In this document: in pieces, positions 1 to 10,986 of the stretch
How positions within the stretch are numbered: position 1 is the first letter of the stretch
Layout: each line of letters opens with the position of its first letter
DNA from: Phaseolus vulgaris
Taxonomy: Eukaryota; Streptophyta; Magnoliopsida; Fabales; Fabaceae
Assembly: GCF_000499845.2 (NCBI RefSeq)
Contig: NC_023749.2
Location: 16,584,786 to 16,648,785, forward strand
Length of the DNA: 64,000 bases
Direction of reading: 5' to 3'
Made by a program: the position numbers and the translations under genes
Notes under the pieces: model-generated
Databases searched by the model: none
Told to the model about the DNA's origin: nothing
Seen by the model: the letters and a program-made list of their open reading frames with translations, nothing else

Positions 1-1196
1 GTTTGACGAGGCAAGTTCCGACGTTCTGGTCAACAGGCAGGATCACCAGCCTTGCCAAAAACACATTTTTGAGAAGCAAAAACAGTTTCAAGATTGGATT
101 TGCCTTTGGAAAACTTGTCCATGGTTTTTAAAAGATAGTGAACCTTCTTTTGAAGAGATTCTCAATTTTTACAAGAACTTGAATCAACACACTTACAAGA
201 AGAGTTTTGGTAAATCATTTCCAAATTTTCAAAATCAGTTTTTGAATTATTCAACTCTTCTTCCAAGATCTTGACTCTATTTTTCAACGAGTTGTTTAAA
301 CCTTTCAACCGTTTATTTAAAAGGGCCAACCTATTAGCTTCTTTATGAGTTTCATTAAAGGCATCAAGAAGTTGACTATAATTCTCAAAATTAATAGAAG
401 TGCTTGAACTTACACTGCTTGTGTCACTTTCTTGTCTTGTCATTAGACATAAATTTGCTTCTTCTTCATCACTTGAAGAGGAGCTTGATGAGTCATCATT
501 ATAAGTTCTTCTTGATTTTCCTTTCTTTTCATGCTTCTTGAAGTTTTTCCTCTCTTTGTTGGGACATTTAGTTTTAATATGACCCTGTTCACCACATCCA
601 AAGCATGTATATTTGTTAGTGTTAAACTCAATAGGTTTCTTGTTATCATACCTGTTGAATGACTCACTTTTGTTGTTTCTCTTCTTTAAGAACTTGCAGA
701 ATTTCATAAACAGCAACCTAAATGTTTCCTCTTCACTCTCACCACTTGAGTATTGACAGTTTTTGTTCCCAACAGCTTGACTTGATCCAGATTCTTCTTT
801 TTTCATAAGACAAATCTTCTTTCTGGATTCTGAAGAGAAAGATTAAGCAAAAGATTCTTCTTTGTCCATCAAGACACTCATTGGATTCTTGTGATACTCT
901 TCAAGGGTATTCCACCTTTCTTTGGCAGAACTACATTCTGAAACCTTGAGCAATTGATTAGAATCAAGTGCATATACAATGATGTTCATAGCTACACAAT
1001 CAAGATGTTCTCTTTTAGAAGAAACATTTTCAGATATAGGCATGAGATAGTTATTTGTAATAACATTCCAGATTTTTCTATCTATAGATTCAACAAAGAA
1101 TTTCATTCTTATGCACCACAATTCATAGTTAATACCACAGAAAAAAGGTGGTTTGTTTAAATAGGCACCTTGCCCAAAAGAAAACTTTTCAGCCAT
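1..1196 (-). pseudogene. Ty1/copia (Sirevirus-like) gag, broken
   Basis: The minus strand encodes a retrotransposon Gag, read from an ATG at 1196. The N-terminal part (1196-846) is a UBN2/DUF4219-type Gag start (MAEKFSFGQG...). It stops at TAA 843-845, and the same frame reopens at once and runs to 162. The downstream part holds one CCHC zinc knuckle (CFGCGEQGHIKTKCP) at about 618-574, then an acidic-serine stretch and a coiled-coil-like region. Below 162 the typical copia Gag end (SQKCVFGKAG) is readable in another frame before the window starts. Compared with the related gag at 20485-21605, the middle of the UBN2 domain is missing between WNTLEE and YHKNP. Gag would package the element RNA. 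The stop, the deletion and the frame change make it a dead copy. The Sirevirus assignment rests on Gag and LTR style and is inference. Confidence 0.8.
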
Positions 1197-1243
1197 TTAA
1201 AAAAGATTTTTAGGATCAAACTTCAATATCTTTCAAGAACCAA

Positions 1244-1256
1244 GCTCTTGATGCCA
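1244..1256 (-). promoter_or_regulatory. copia primer binding site
   Basis: On the minus strand this reads TGGCATCAAGAGC, close to the TGGTATCAGAGC initiator-Met tRNA site of copia elements. It lies two bases from the LTR end (TTCTAACA, plus-strand TGTTAGAATA from 1259) and upstream of the gag start at 1196, the correct order for a minus-strand element. Confidence 0.75.
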
Positions 1257-1258
1257 AT

Positions 1259-1320
1259 TGTTAGAATATATGGCCTTAAACAAGAGGGGGTGAATTGTTT
1301 ATAAGAAATTTTCGCAAATT
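1259..1320 (-). mobile_element. Truncated copia LTR (U5 end)
   Basis: The plus strand starts TGTTAGAATATATGGCC and includes the AGAGGGGGTGAATTG box shared with the LTR ends at 7455, 10987, 18488 and 20449. Similarity to those LTRs fades after about 60 bases, so only the U5 end of the LTR remains. The sequence beyond is AT-rich and contains GCGTGGGCTT, resembling the CACTA-like subterminal motif near 10400-10800. Confidence 0.65.
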
Positions 1321-2801
1321 AATTATTTAAATTTAATTTTAAAACTTTTAGCGTGGGCTTAACCTTCAAATATTTAAATTTTAATTATTTTTATAATTTT
1401 AGTAGCTGCCATTTCAACAACGCAACCATTATTTTTATTTTTTTTTAAGTTTACGTGAGAATAACTCACGCTTTCCTCACACCTTATTTAATTTATTTTA
1501 ATAATAAAAGTTTAATGAAGGTTTAATGGGCACTATTTAGTGTCCACTTATGGCCTTCAATATTTGTTTGCAGCTAAATTAAGATTTCCTTGTAGGGAAT
1601 TAATGGTATCCCCATTGTAATCTCATTGATTATAGTAAAAAGCGAGTTAATACTTTGTCGCGTTGTAACATTCTAAATACACATATTTCTAATAATTAAA
1701 ACCAAAACAATATTTGAGCTTTTAAGAGAAAATACGTTTAATATTTGTTGAATAAGTAATAAAAAAATACAAAACTTTTACATTGATAACAGTTATAAAA
1801 GAATACATAAACACAAACATATGTTAACATAGGCTAAAATTTAACGTTCTGAAATCAAACAGGTAATATTCATAAATTTATTTTATATAAATTTTTAATT
1901 CAACAAAAGATACCATCTCATTTTATATCACTTTTTAACTAAAAGATAACACATATCATCCAACAACAAAATTATATTTCACTCGTTCTAAATTCTTTTC
2001 AATTTGACTCCATATCTTTTTTTAAATATTTGTATTAAATGTCTCATTACATATTAACAAGTTCATTTCGAATATTTTCTGCATACACCTTAGTTTCAAG
2101 GTAGTTCTTTTATTTTTTAAGGTAAAAATCTCCTTCAATTTCTCATTATTTGATGTATAAATCTATGATTTAGACAACAAATAAAACTAAGATATTACTT
2201 TGTTTTACTTAATAAATTCATTTACTTACCATGATCATAATCGGATTACAATATCAGGTAGGTAATGTAATTTTTACCTATCCACTTAGAACATCACATC
2301 TCTCTCCATCATTAAATAAAGCTTTAAACAATTTTAGAAAACTTTTTTTGAAAGACATTGTGATTAGATAATCGGGGGATTTTCTTTTAGTTTAAAAAAC
2401 AATTTTTGAAATATGATTGCAACGCTCGTGAAAGTATGACAGGAAGTCATAAACATGTAGCAACAGAGGTAATCAAACACTTGATTTTTATATCGATTTA
2501 CTTTTTATCAAATATTTATAATTATACATATTTAAATAATATTTTAATTAAAAATAATTATAATTTATAAATAAATATATCAAATTAATTTTTAACCATT
2601 TTTAAATATAAGGATAAATTTGTAAACTTACATTTTTATCAATTAAAAATATATAATTTCAATCACATTCATCACATCATTCACACACTTTTATAAACTT
2701 TCCTCACACTTTTCACTCTATTTACCTTAATCCAAAGGCTCTAACTTTTTTTACACTTTTCCTCAAAATCATCTCAAATTTACTCCATAATCCAAACAAA
2801 G
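1321..2801. other. AT-rich intergenic DNA, no gene
   Basis: I see no coding region here. Bases about 1345-1570 (GCGTGGGCTT, ACTCACGC, TAGTGTCCACTTATGGCC) resemble the CACTA-like end at 10390-10826 and may be a degraded relative. The remainder is low-complexity AT-rich sequence. Confidence 0.5.
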
Positions 2802-3681
2802 TATTACGAAGTGGACTTTAAACCTAACTCAACCCCATAAAACCGGCTCAATGGGGTGAGGTTTGCACCCACTTATATACTATGAAAGGCTCTCATCTCT
2901 AGTCGATGTGGGATCTCTAACACACCCCCTCACGCCGAGAGTAATAGATAGAAGCTCGTGCGTGGGACTATATATTATGGGTGGTCCGATAGCGGCCCGA
3001 TAGCGGGTGGCACGATAGGCCCAACACAAACACTCGCTAGGATAGGCTCAAAATGGCTCTAATACCATGTTACGAAGTGGACTTTAAGCCTAACTCAACC
3101 CCATAAAACCGGCTCATAGGGTTGACGTTTGCACCCATTTATATACAATGAAAGGCTCTAATCTCTAGTCGATGTGGGATCTCGTGCGTGGGACTATATA
3201 TTATGGGTGGTCTGATAGCGGCCCGATAGCGGGTGGCACGATAGGCCCAACACAAACACTCGCTAGGATAGGCTCGAAATGGCTCTGATACCATGTTACG
3301 AAGTGGACTTTAAGCCTAACTCAACCCCATAAAACCGGCTCGATAAGGTGAGGTTTGCACCCACTTATATACAATGAAATGCTCTAATCTCTAGTCGATG
3401 TGGGATCTCCAACACACCCCCCTCACGCCGAGAGTGATAGATAGAAGCTCGTGCGTGGGACTATATATTATGGGTGGTCCGATAGCGGCCCGATAACGGG
3501 TGGCACGATAGGCCCAACACAAACACTCGCTAGGATAGGCTCAAAATGGCTCTGATACCATGTTACGAAGTGGACTTTAAGCCTAACTCAACCCCATAAA
3601 ACCGGCTCATAGGGTTGAGGTTTGCACCCATTTATATACAATGAAAGGCTCTAATCTCTAGTCGATGTGGAATCTCCAACA
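2802..3681 (-). mobile_element. Tandem TRIM retrotransposon array (4 LTRs, 3 interiors)
   Basis: Four LTR copies (2802-2922, 3068 to about 3182, 3294-3414, 3561-3681; 121 bp when complete) alternate with three interiors of about 145 bp. On the minus strand each LTR begins TGTTGGAGATCCC, carries TATATAAG, and ends CTTCGTAACA. It is followed by a primer site TGGTATCAGAGCC (for example 3055-3067) and closed by a purine tract GTGAGGGGG next to the following LTR. There is no ORF. LTR of about 120 bp, PBS, tiny interior and PPT define a terminal-repeat retrotransposon in miniature, mobilised in trans by other elements. The array is bounded by CAAAG (2797-2801) and CAAAA (3682-3686), an imperfect 5-bp target duplication. 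This points to one insertion later enlarged by LTR-LTR recombination. The second unit lacks about 40 bp at 3181-3183, with CTC microhomology at the junction. Confidence 0.85.
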
Positions 3682-3769
3682 CAAAACATTATAGTGAAAA
3701 ATAAAGAAAAAGGAAGATAACATACTTTTTTTTTTTTAGTGCCTCGACAGGGTAGCATGGTTTTATTTT

Positions 3770-3970
3770 TAATGTGAGATGCCATGTTATTGAGAGCTGG
3801 TTTGGAGGTTGTAGAGTTTGTAGTTTGTTTGCTGAGATGGTTGGTTTTTGGTCAATCTTGTATAAGGGTTAATCTTGTATAAGGGTTGAAATACTCCTGA
3901 AATATCTGTATAAGGGTTGAAACATTACTGAAGTGTCTCATTTTATTTTATTAATTTTTTATAGATAATA
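3770..3970 (+). mobile_element. Possible LINE 3' tail fragment
   Basis: The segment repeats TTGTATAAGGGTTG three times and ends in a T-rich run with ATAGATAATAAAAC. Its complement (CAACCCTTATACAAA) lies at the 3' end of the LINE remnant near 15808. This suggests a truncated LINE tail on the plus strand. There is no ORF, and the assignment is tentative. Confidence 0.35.
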
Positions 3971-6147
3971 AAACATACTTACTCTTTTATATATATTATT
4001 TACATTTTACACCAAGTCATTAGGATTTGAAAAATAAACTGTTTTTGAAAAACAAAATTTCTTATATATACTATAAATTAATTAGAGGCAATTCTGATTG
4101 ACCAGTGATGAACAAACTTAATGCAGCAAAATCTAACATACTGACAGAATATCTTTTTTCATTTATCAAAAATGGAATATATTGAACACCAAAAAAGGGA
4201 CACTATGATAAATATTCAGAAGATGAGGCATTAGTATCCATTAATAAGCAAAGCAAGCCTGGTATTGACACGATACCATCATGAATAATATTTATCTGGA
4301 ATTTGACCACTCATTGGTTTTGTATTTTTCTGATAATTACTACCTTACATTTTATATTCACGATGTATAATGTTTTGTTGCATGCAAAGTAAAACTGATA
4401 AAAAACAACTACAAATAAGACAAAGAAGATACAGTCAAAAAATGATAGAGTTATAGGCAAGGGAGAAATTCTGGTTGCAATTGATTTGTTGCATGTGTAC
4501 GTGGCACATGCAAGAAAGAAAATCATGAAAAGGAACAGAATGTGAATAGTGAATCTCTTGAACGTTACAAGTTGGTTGCAGAGGGTAGTGAACTTGCAGA
4601 CACTGAATACGACAATGTCACTTTGCTGTGCGTGGCTACGATGCTTGTAACATCTTACATGACAGGTACACATGGTGGCAAAATCGATGTAGTTTTTTTT
4701 TTCAATAATGAATAAATTGAATTAGTCATAAATGTCGGCGTAGTGACAAAATAATTTTGTTAAATGATGATGAAAATGTAAATTTAATATTAAAGTTGGT
4801 GAAATCTTCTAATGTTAATTCTCTTCTCTTCTCTATATCGGAAGTTCTAATTTAAGAATTTGAAAACATAGTGTAAGTGTTAACTATTAATGAATAAATT
4901 ATATTTATCTTATTAAAATTAAGTTATATTTGTACTTTTGGTAATATTGATATGATGTAAGGAGATATAACTTCTTCGTACATAATGATAATTGTATTAT
5001 TAGGAGGTCAAATATTCACATATACACGTAATCATTCGATCTTCTAATCATCTCGTTTCACATCTCTAATTAATTATTAGTGTTATCAAACTTATATCAT
5101 GTGATAATTATATTAAAATCATAATTAGTGGATAAATTAGGTACGGTTAAGCCACATTATATAGCATTTTAAAATCCAAAATCATACCTATAAATATGAG
5201 TATTTTTTAAGAAAGAAAGTAGTGAAACTCTAATCTTAAAACTTACATTATTATCCATAAAAATTGATTTGAGATTGTAGTATTACAAATAACCCTACCA
5301 AAAAAGATAAACAAATGATATAAATCAAAGACTAAAATAACATCACAGGTGAGAATTGCTCCGTCCCTATAACATTATTTTGTAAGAACAATAATCTTAT
5401 CTTATTTTTTTAGTTTTAATTTTCGTGGTTTAAGTATTTGTTTGTTGTAATTTTGTTATCTACATCGTTATTGGATAACGATAACATAATTATTGTATGA
5501 GTTAAATATACATGAAGAAGGAAATGGTGGTTATTAGGTCAAATCATAAAATTTTATACCATTACATAGAAATTAAATTTCATAACTTTCTAGATTTTAT
5601 TAATAGAATATTATTAAAATAATTTAGTATTTATTGTTTTTTCGAATTATCCTTCTTATTTTTCTCATCTTGTCTCTTTTATCATCCTCCTTCTGCAAGA
5701 TGTACACTCTCCTCCACACAAATCTTTACTTTGACGTACTGAATAATCAACCTTTGCGCCACAGTTACTGAAATCATATTTTATCGTTTAGTAAACTAAA
5801 GTCAATTTTATATACGAAAAGAAAACAATTATTTTAATAATCCCCTTTTTCTCTTACTTTCATATAACAACTCCATATAATAATAAAATATTAAATTAAT
5901 ATAAGTTTAAGTAAAACGCGTTGATGAAAAAAAATGGATTCTGTTTTAATAAAAAAAAAATAAAGCACAAGTACAAATAACGTATTCTATAACGATATCT
6001 TAATGGTTAATTAAAATCTGGTGTAAATAAAAATATTTGATATATATAAAAATATGTGTTGCACAGTGAAGGAAAGTTTATTTAGAAGGTTGAGCGTTAC
6101 ATATTTAGAACTATTTAAGGATATAGTTCATCAGAAAATAGATCTCA

Positions 6148-6179
<32 letters not shown>

Positions 6180-6394
6180 CCTATAAATTTACATGATCTA
6201 AAATTTTACAATTCCAAAAAAGCAAAATAGATTCAATAAAACTTAATATAAAGATACTAAATATGAATACATAGTGATAATAGAGCCCTCATCGACACAT
6301 AACCACATAATAAGGAGGATGAAAACCTAAAGGTTGTTTATTGATTTATTTGCACATATGGATCTAACTGGTCTTTTGTTTATTTTTATAGGCC
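3971..6394. other. AT-rich intergenic DNA with a TA microsatellite
   Basis: I see no recognisable coding sequence. A 120-codon minus-strand frame at 4311-4673 is hydrophobic, matches nothing I know and lacks context, so it is treated as chance. A TA run lies at about 6154-6179. Confidence 0.5.
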
Positions 6395-7246
6395 CAATCA
6401 AGAAGACAACTCTTGAGTGAAGGAATATATAAACCTTCCTTGACCAAGCTAGAGAGTTGGTGACTGAGAGCTATACACTGCTCGACGTTGTGCCCAAATG
6501 CCTTGTGCAACTCGCACCAGACATCTTTTTGTGACCCTAGATTTTGATCGGTCTTCTAGGGAAACATCATCTTGTGCACTACCCCTGGCATGCTTAACAA
6601 TTCCTTGTATGATACTCGAAACTGGGGCTGAGTTACTGACTCCTCCCTAGCCTTTGTCTTGGGTTCGTTCCTTTTGGCTACGTATGGTACGTATCTCGAG
6701 TCCATTCTCTTCTCGGTTCAGGTTTCATTAACTTGTAAGGGTCGTGCTCGACTTCTCTCCTTAGGTCTAGGTTGCCTTAAACACGAGCTGCCATTCTTCC
6801 TGACCACGGTCTCCTATGCTTCAATGTGGGCAACAACTTGCTCTTGTATCTCGAAAAATGACTCCGCCAGATTTCTAAGAAGTGAATCACTTAATGGTCC
6901 CACCACGATCCCTTGCTCGAAAGCGGTGACCATCACGTCTTCATCATGCGTCTGGAGTCTTACCGTAAGCGCCCAAAATCTATCCAGATAATCCTTCAAC
7001 GGTTCTTCCTCCCTCTACCTTACATTGAAAAGGTCACACAACTTAGGTGGCTTGACCTGGTTGACAGAGAACTGTTCTCTAAACAATTTGGAGAATTGAG
7101 CGAAAGAGGTGATGTGACCATCGGGAAGCCTACTGAACCATTGTAGGGATGTACTTGTAAAAGTACTCATGAACATCTTGCAGCGGATGGCATCCGTTCC
7201 TCCAGAGACAATCATCTGGGCATTGAATCGCAACTTTATTCACCTT
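6395..7246 (-). pseudogene. Ty3/gypsy gag fragment
   Basis: Minus-strand frames 7233-7015 (MRFNAQMIVSGGTDA..., with SLQWFSRLPDGHITSF) and 6999-6814 (MKDYLDRFWALTVRLQ...) are consecutive pieces of a Retrotrans_gag domain. Further on, about 6535-6430, a zinc-finger-like motif WCELHKAFGHNVEQC is readable in a third frame. The order matches Ty3 Gag of the Tat/Athila type. Frameshifts separate the pieces. At 7246/7247 it joins abruptly to a copia gag start with no LTR between, so this is a chimeric junction. No protease or RT follows on the 3' side. Confidence 0.75.
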
Positions 7247-7501
7247 TTATTTGTAATAACATTCCAGATTTTTCTATCTATAGATTCAACAAAGAATTTC
7301 ATTCTTATGCACCACAATTCATAGTTAATACCACAGAAAAAAGGTGGTTTGTTTAAATAGGCACCTTGCCCAAAAGAAAACTTTTCAGCCATTTAAAAAA
7401 TATTTTTAGGATCAAACTTCAATATCTTTCAAGAACCAAGCTCTTGATGCCAATTGTTAGAATATATGGCCTTAAACAAGAGGGGGTGAATTGTTTATAA
7501 G
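7247..7501 (-). repeat. Second copy of copia gag start, PBS and LTR end
   Basis: These 255 bp match 1051-1305 in the same orientation with one difference that I can find (T at 7401 against G at 1205). The copy holds the first Gag codons, the leader, the primer site (7440-7452) and the first 47 bases of the LTR (from 7455). It is cut on both sides: Ty3 gag lies to the left, and CCCACGCAAATT, the start of CACTA-like sequence, lies to the right. Confidence 0.85.
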
Positions 7502-7674
7502 CCCACGCAAATTACACACAAATAATTAATTTTTATTTTTGCTTTACTTTAATCCCTTCTTTTCTTTTCTTCTTTTATTTTTCTTTTCTTTTTCTTCTTG
7601 TGAATTATATTTTAATTTTTGTCTGTTGTTTAGTGTGATCAAAATTGTTTCCTAATTCAGTCTCTTTCTTGTAG

Positions 7675-9648
7675 ATCTTCTATCTAGTGAATTAATACCT
7701 GAAGTTCTAAGGCTGGTCAACAGCTGCTTATCATCAAATAATGATTCAGTTACTAAGGAGTTACTCGAGTCAAAACCTGACATGGTATTTTGGTCAAGAA
7801 TAATGGAATCCATCAGTGATCCTTATACGGTGGAAAGAATCTGAGTTGATTTTGCATAAGTTAGCTACTCAAGATGCAAGTGATGTTCAAGCATATTGGC
7901 TTATGTGGTTGTTATTCCATCGAATTTTTAAGCTTCAGACTTCTGTCAGGTGACTGAAAATATCATTTTGTTTTGCTTTTGTTCAGGGATGATCTACAAC
8001 CAGTCAATTCAAAATAGCAGCACGTAGTGTCTGACTCTGAAAAAGCTGTATCGGGTACTGGATGACCACAGTTTTGAAATTTTAAGATACACATTATATA
8101 TCTGTGTGCTGAAAAATAAAATTAAAAACACTAAAATTAGAAACATTTGTAATTAGAGATCAAAAGTCAAAATTTGAAAACTAAATGCACATTTCAATGT
8201 ACAAGAAAGAAACTGATGCAAAGGTGGAGGCAGTGATTGGTGTTCATCCGTGTGGTTGAGTGGATGAAGCAATTACCATACTTCAACTAGGAAGACAAAA
8301 TCCAATTAGAAAATAATATAAAATATAGGGTAGACTGTAGGGTAGAACCCAGAAGAACAACAAACTAGAGGTTAGAATAGAGAGGTAGCAGATCTCTTTC
8401 ATACCTTGAGATATCTGTGCAGTTCAGAACATGGCTGCACAACCTCATCAGAGATTACTTTGCTAAAAATGGCCAGAAAATACTATAAAGTTGCATTGTC
8501 GCTAGAGAAGGTGGGTCTACATCATTGGAGAGATTAGTGGGGGTTTAGTTTTTGTGTAACTGAAGTGATGGTGACCAATAGGGTTCCTGACTCTGTTCTG
8601 ATTAATTAAAAAAAGGGGACAGAATCTCAAGATTGTCCCGCTAGAACAGTAACACCAAAATGACACCACTTTAGGTCTGGGTAAGAGGTTTTTGCACTGG
8701 ATGAGAGTCATGAACGCTACAACCATGTTTTAAGTTCAATTGTGGCTGGCTGCTAAGCCAAACAAGTACTCAACGATTTTTTTGCCACATATGGGCTAAA
8801 CCTCCACCATGCTGGCATTTCCCACCATTGACTACTATGGGGACACAACATGGTTGTAGGCATATTCCATCATAAGCACTTTTTTCCTTTTTGTTTAATA
8901 ACCTGTAATGAAATTTCAGTATTACTAACACTTTTTATATGCTTATGTCCCTTTGTTTTGCTATGTTCCCCATGTCTCCACCTCAGGTCTATGTTTGTGG
9001 ACAAATTCCTGCTATGGAAAGTATTCCCTGTAAGCTACCTGAAATGGATCCTTCAATTTGTTGTTCTTGAATGCCCACCTAGTACCTCATTATCAAAACA
9101 TAATCGCCCTGGGCTTTTGAATACTGACCAACGTCTGGTGGCAGTATGGTCTAAGAAATAATTTGTGCAAACAACACCTATTAAGCAACAAGCTTGTATC
9201 CTTTTTAATTGCACCAGTGTAATGAAAGTGAAAAGCATGTGGAATAGAGGAACAAATAGCTTCCAGATTTAAGTTTAGATGGTGATTTAGTGTATGAAGT
9301 TGCCTTCATTGTGGGGTTTGGGGAAGGGCAAGTTTATTGCTTTTACCCTTGTAAGTGGAAAGTCTATCTCCACCACTACAACTCATCTTCACTGAGTTGC
9401 AAGATAGCAACCTTCCTATTGTGTCAAGGCTCTTCCCTATTTGTTCTATATTGGTGCATTGTAGTTATTACAATCTCATGCACCTTCCTCTTCTGAGTAT
9501 TCACTGGATCTAATACCATATTTATTTATTTTTCCTATATCTATCTCAGACATATCTGATGCATTAGGCCTTTTTCTGGAGACAATGTCTAAGGAGGAAT
9601 TGGATGGAATGAAGAATGTCCTGCATTTGATTCTTCAAGGGGTTAGCT
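7675..9648 (+). pseudogene. TEL2/TELO2-family gene fragment (three exons with introns)
   Basis: Three exon-like blocks read in order. Exon A is 7675-7949 (acceptor TTCTTGTAG, donor GTGACTG), beginning with LLSSELIPEVLRLVNSCL. Exon B is 8987-9195 (acceptor CACCTCAG, donor GTATCC), with SMFVDKFLLWKVFPVS and NRPGLLNTDQRLVAVWSKK. Exon C is 9550-9648 (acceptor TATCTCAG, donor GTAAGA), with ALGLFLETMSKEELDGMK and HLILQGVSC. I recognise these as the central part of the plant telomere length regulation protein TEL2 homologue, a HEAT-repeat scaffold of the TTT complex that stabilises PIK-related kinases. Phases agree across both introns, and the introns are retained, so the copy came by DNA capture and not by reverse transcription. 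Lesions: a one-base frame shift near 7842 (stop after VERI) and a TAA after WSKK at about 9160. The N- and C-terminal parts are absent. Confidence 0.75.
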
Positions 9649-10394
9649 GTAAGAATCATTTACTTAATTGTCGGATGTCTTGATATTAGAGATGGAAAGA
9701 GGGATTATGTGGGATTGGAACTATTGCATATTGCATATTGCCTACCATTAATCTTTCAGAATACTTTTAATAGCAGGCCCTACCCATTGGAAGGATGTGT
9801 TAGATCTGGAACAAGTTATGTGTAATATGGGGCCTTCTAGATATAGGGAATGATTCCACTTGAACTTGCTATTTTATTCTGTGATCCTGCCTTGTGTCAA
9901 GTAAAATGTGCCAATCTTATCAAAATTAAGTTGTTATTTGAAGTATATAATCTATAAAAGTTATAGGGCTTATATGATAGCTTTCCCAAATCTTCGTTTC
10001 TGTGCTAGATTAGTAACTTTTTGCTGTGTAAGAAAGTAAGCTGCTTTAAGAACTTTTGTCCAGTATTCAAGTGGTGCTAGTAATCTAGTAACCATTAATA
10101 AATTCCAATAAGAATTTGACAAATGTACCCCATTACTTGCCAGAATAATGAAATCACTAAGATAACCAAGCTAACTAATAATGCCCATCTTTTTGTGCTT
10201 AAAAACTTTTTATTCATCAATATAATAATTTATTCATTACTTTTGTTTTTTAGTTTTTAACTTATCAATTCATTGATGTTTTTTTCTTTTTAATGCTATT
10301 GCAAAAAAAAAAAACAAATTAAAAAATATTAATATTTAATATTTAAAATCCAATAGCTGCCAAAAATAGTGCATACAAAAAAAAATTATGTGTC

Positions 10395-10680
10395 CACATA
10401 TCCAAGGTTAAGCCCATTCTAATTTCATTGTCACTTTACCAAGGTCAAACCCTCGCTTTATTCTAATTTTATTGTCCCACTATCCAAGGCTAAGCTCACG
10501 CTTTATTTTTAATTTTATTGTCCCCTTATCCAAGGCTAAGCCCACGCTAATTTTATTGTCCCCCTAGCTAAGCCTAAGCCCTCACTTTCTGTCCAAGGCT
10601 AAGCCCCCGCTAACATTTGTAATTTTTTATGTTGGCAACTTGTAGGCAAAGCCCACGCAAGCCAACTTATTGCGACGCAC
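10395..10680 (+). repeat. CACTA subterminal direct repeats
   Basis: About six diverged units of 45-60 bp share the core ATCCAAGGCTAAGCCCACGC followed by TAATTTTATTGTCCC. Repeats of this kind near CACTA ends are the binding sites of the TNPA-type protein in En/Spm. That role is inferred here from position. Confidence 0.6.
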
Positions 10681-10986
10681 CCGACAATTTTTTTTGCGAC
10701 AAGGATATTAGCTTCAAAGTTGTGTGAAGGAAAAGCCACGTTAATTGCATCTTTGCGTGGGCTTTTTGTGATTAGTGTCCGCCTTTGGCCCTTTCTAATA
10801 AAAGTTTTTTTTGTAGTGATTTTTCTTTGACCTTTCAGGTTATAAACATGTTTTCCTCAAAATAGCAAAAACAATTATTGTTTCACGTGGTTTTACTTGT
10901 TGTAAGAGTTCTGACACGGTTAGATTGAAAATTTATTTCACAAATATGCTTAATATTAAATATTTAGTGTACTATGAGGATAAAAC

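Larger units (their letters stand above)
7503..10826 (+). mobile_element. CACTA-like element carrying a host gene fragment
   Basis: The right end reads TTTTTTTTGTAGTG (about 10813-10826), the complement of a CACTACAAAAAAAA terminus. Inside it, 10395-10680 has five or six diverged direct repeats built on ATCCAAGGCTAAGCCCACGC and TTTTATTGTCCC, as in CACTA subterminal regions, and GCGTGGGC recurs near 10762. The left end starts in GCCCACGCAAATT at about 7503, directly against the copia duplication. No matching CACTA terminus is seen there, so the left tip is lost. No transposase is encoded. The cargo at 7675-9648 is exons and introns of a TEL2-like gene. This makes it a Pack-CACTA-like element, truncated on the left. 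Confidence 0.6.

Noticed and set aside
2802..3681. Cassandra-type TRIM with 5S rRNA promoter
   Set aside because: ATGGGTGGTCC in the interior recalls 5S RNA, but it lies outside the LTR and no full A/C-box set is recognisable. I keep the general TRIM call.
4311..4673. 120-codon hydrophobic minus-strand frame as a small membrane protein
   Set aside because: It has no family resemblance, promoter or context, and frames of this size are expected by chance in AT-rich sequence.
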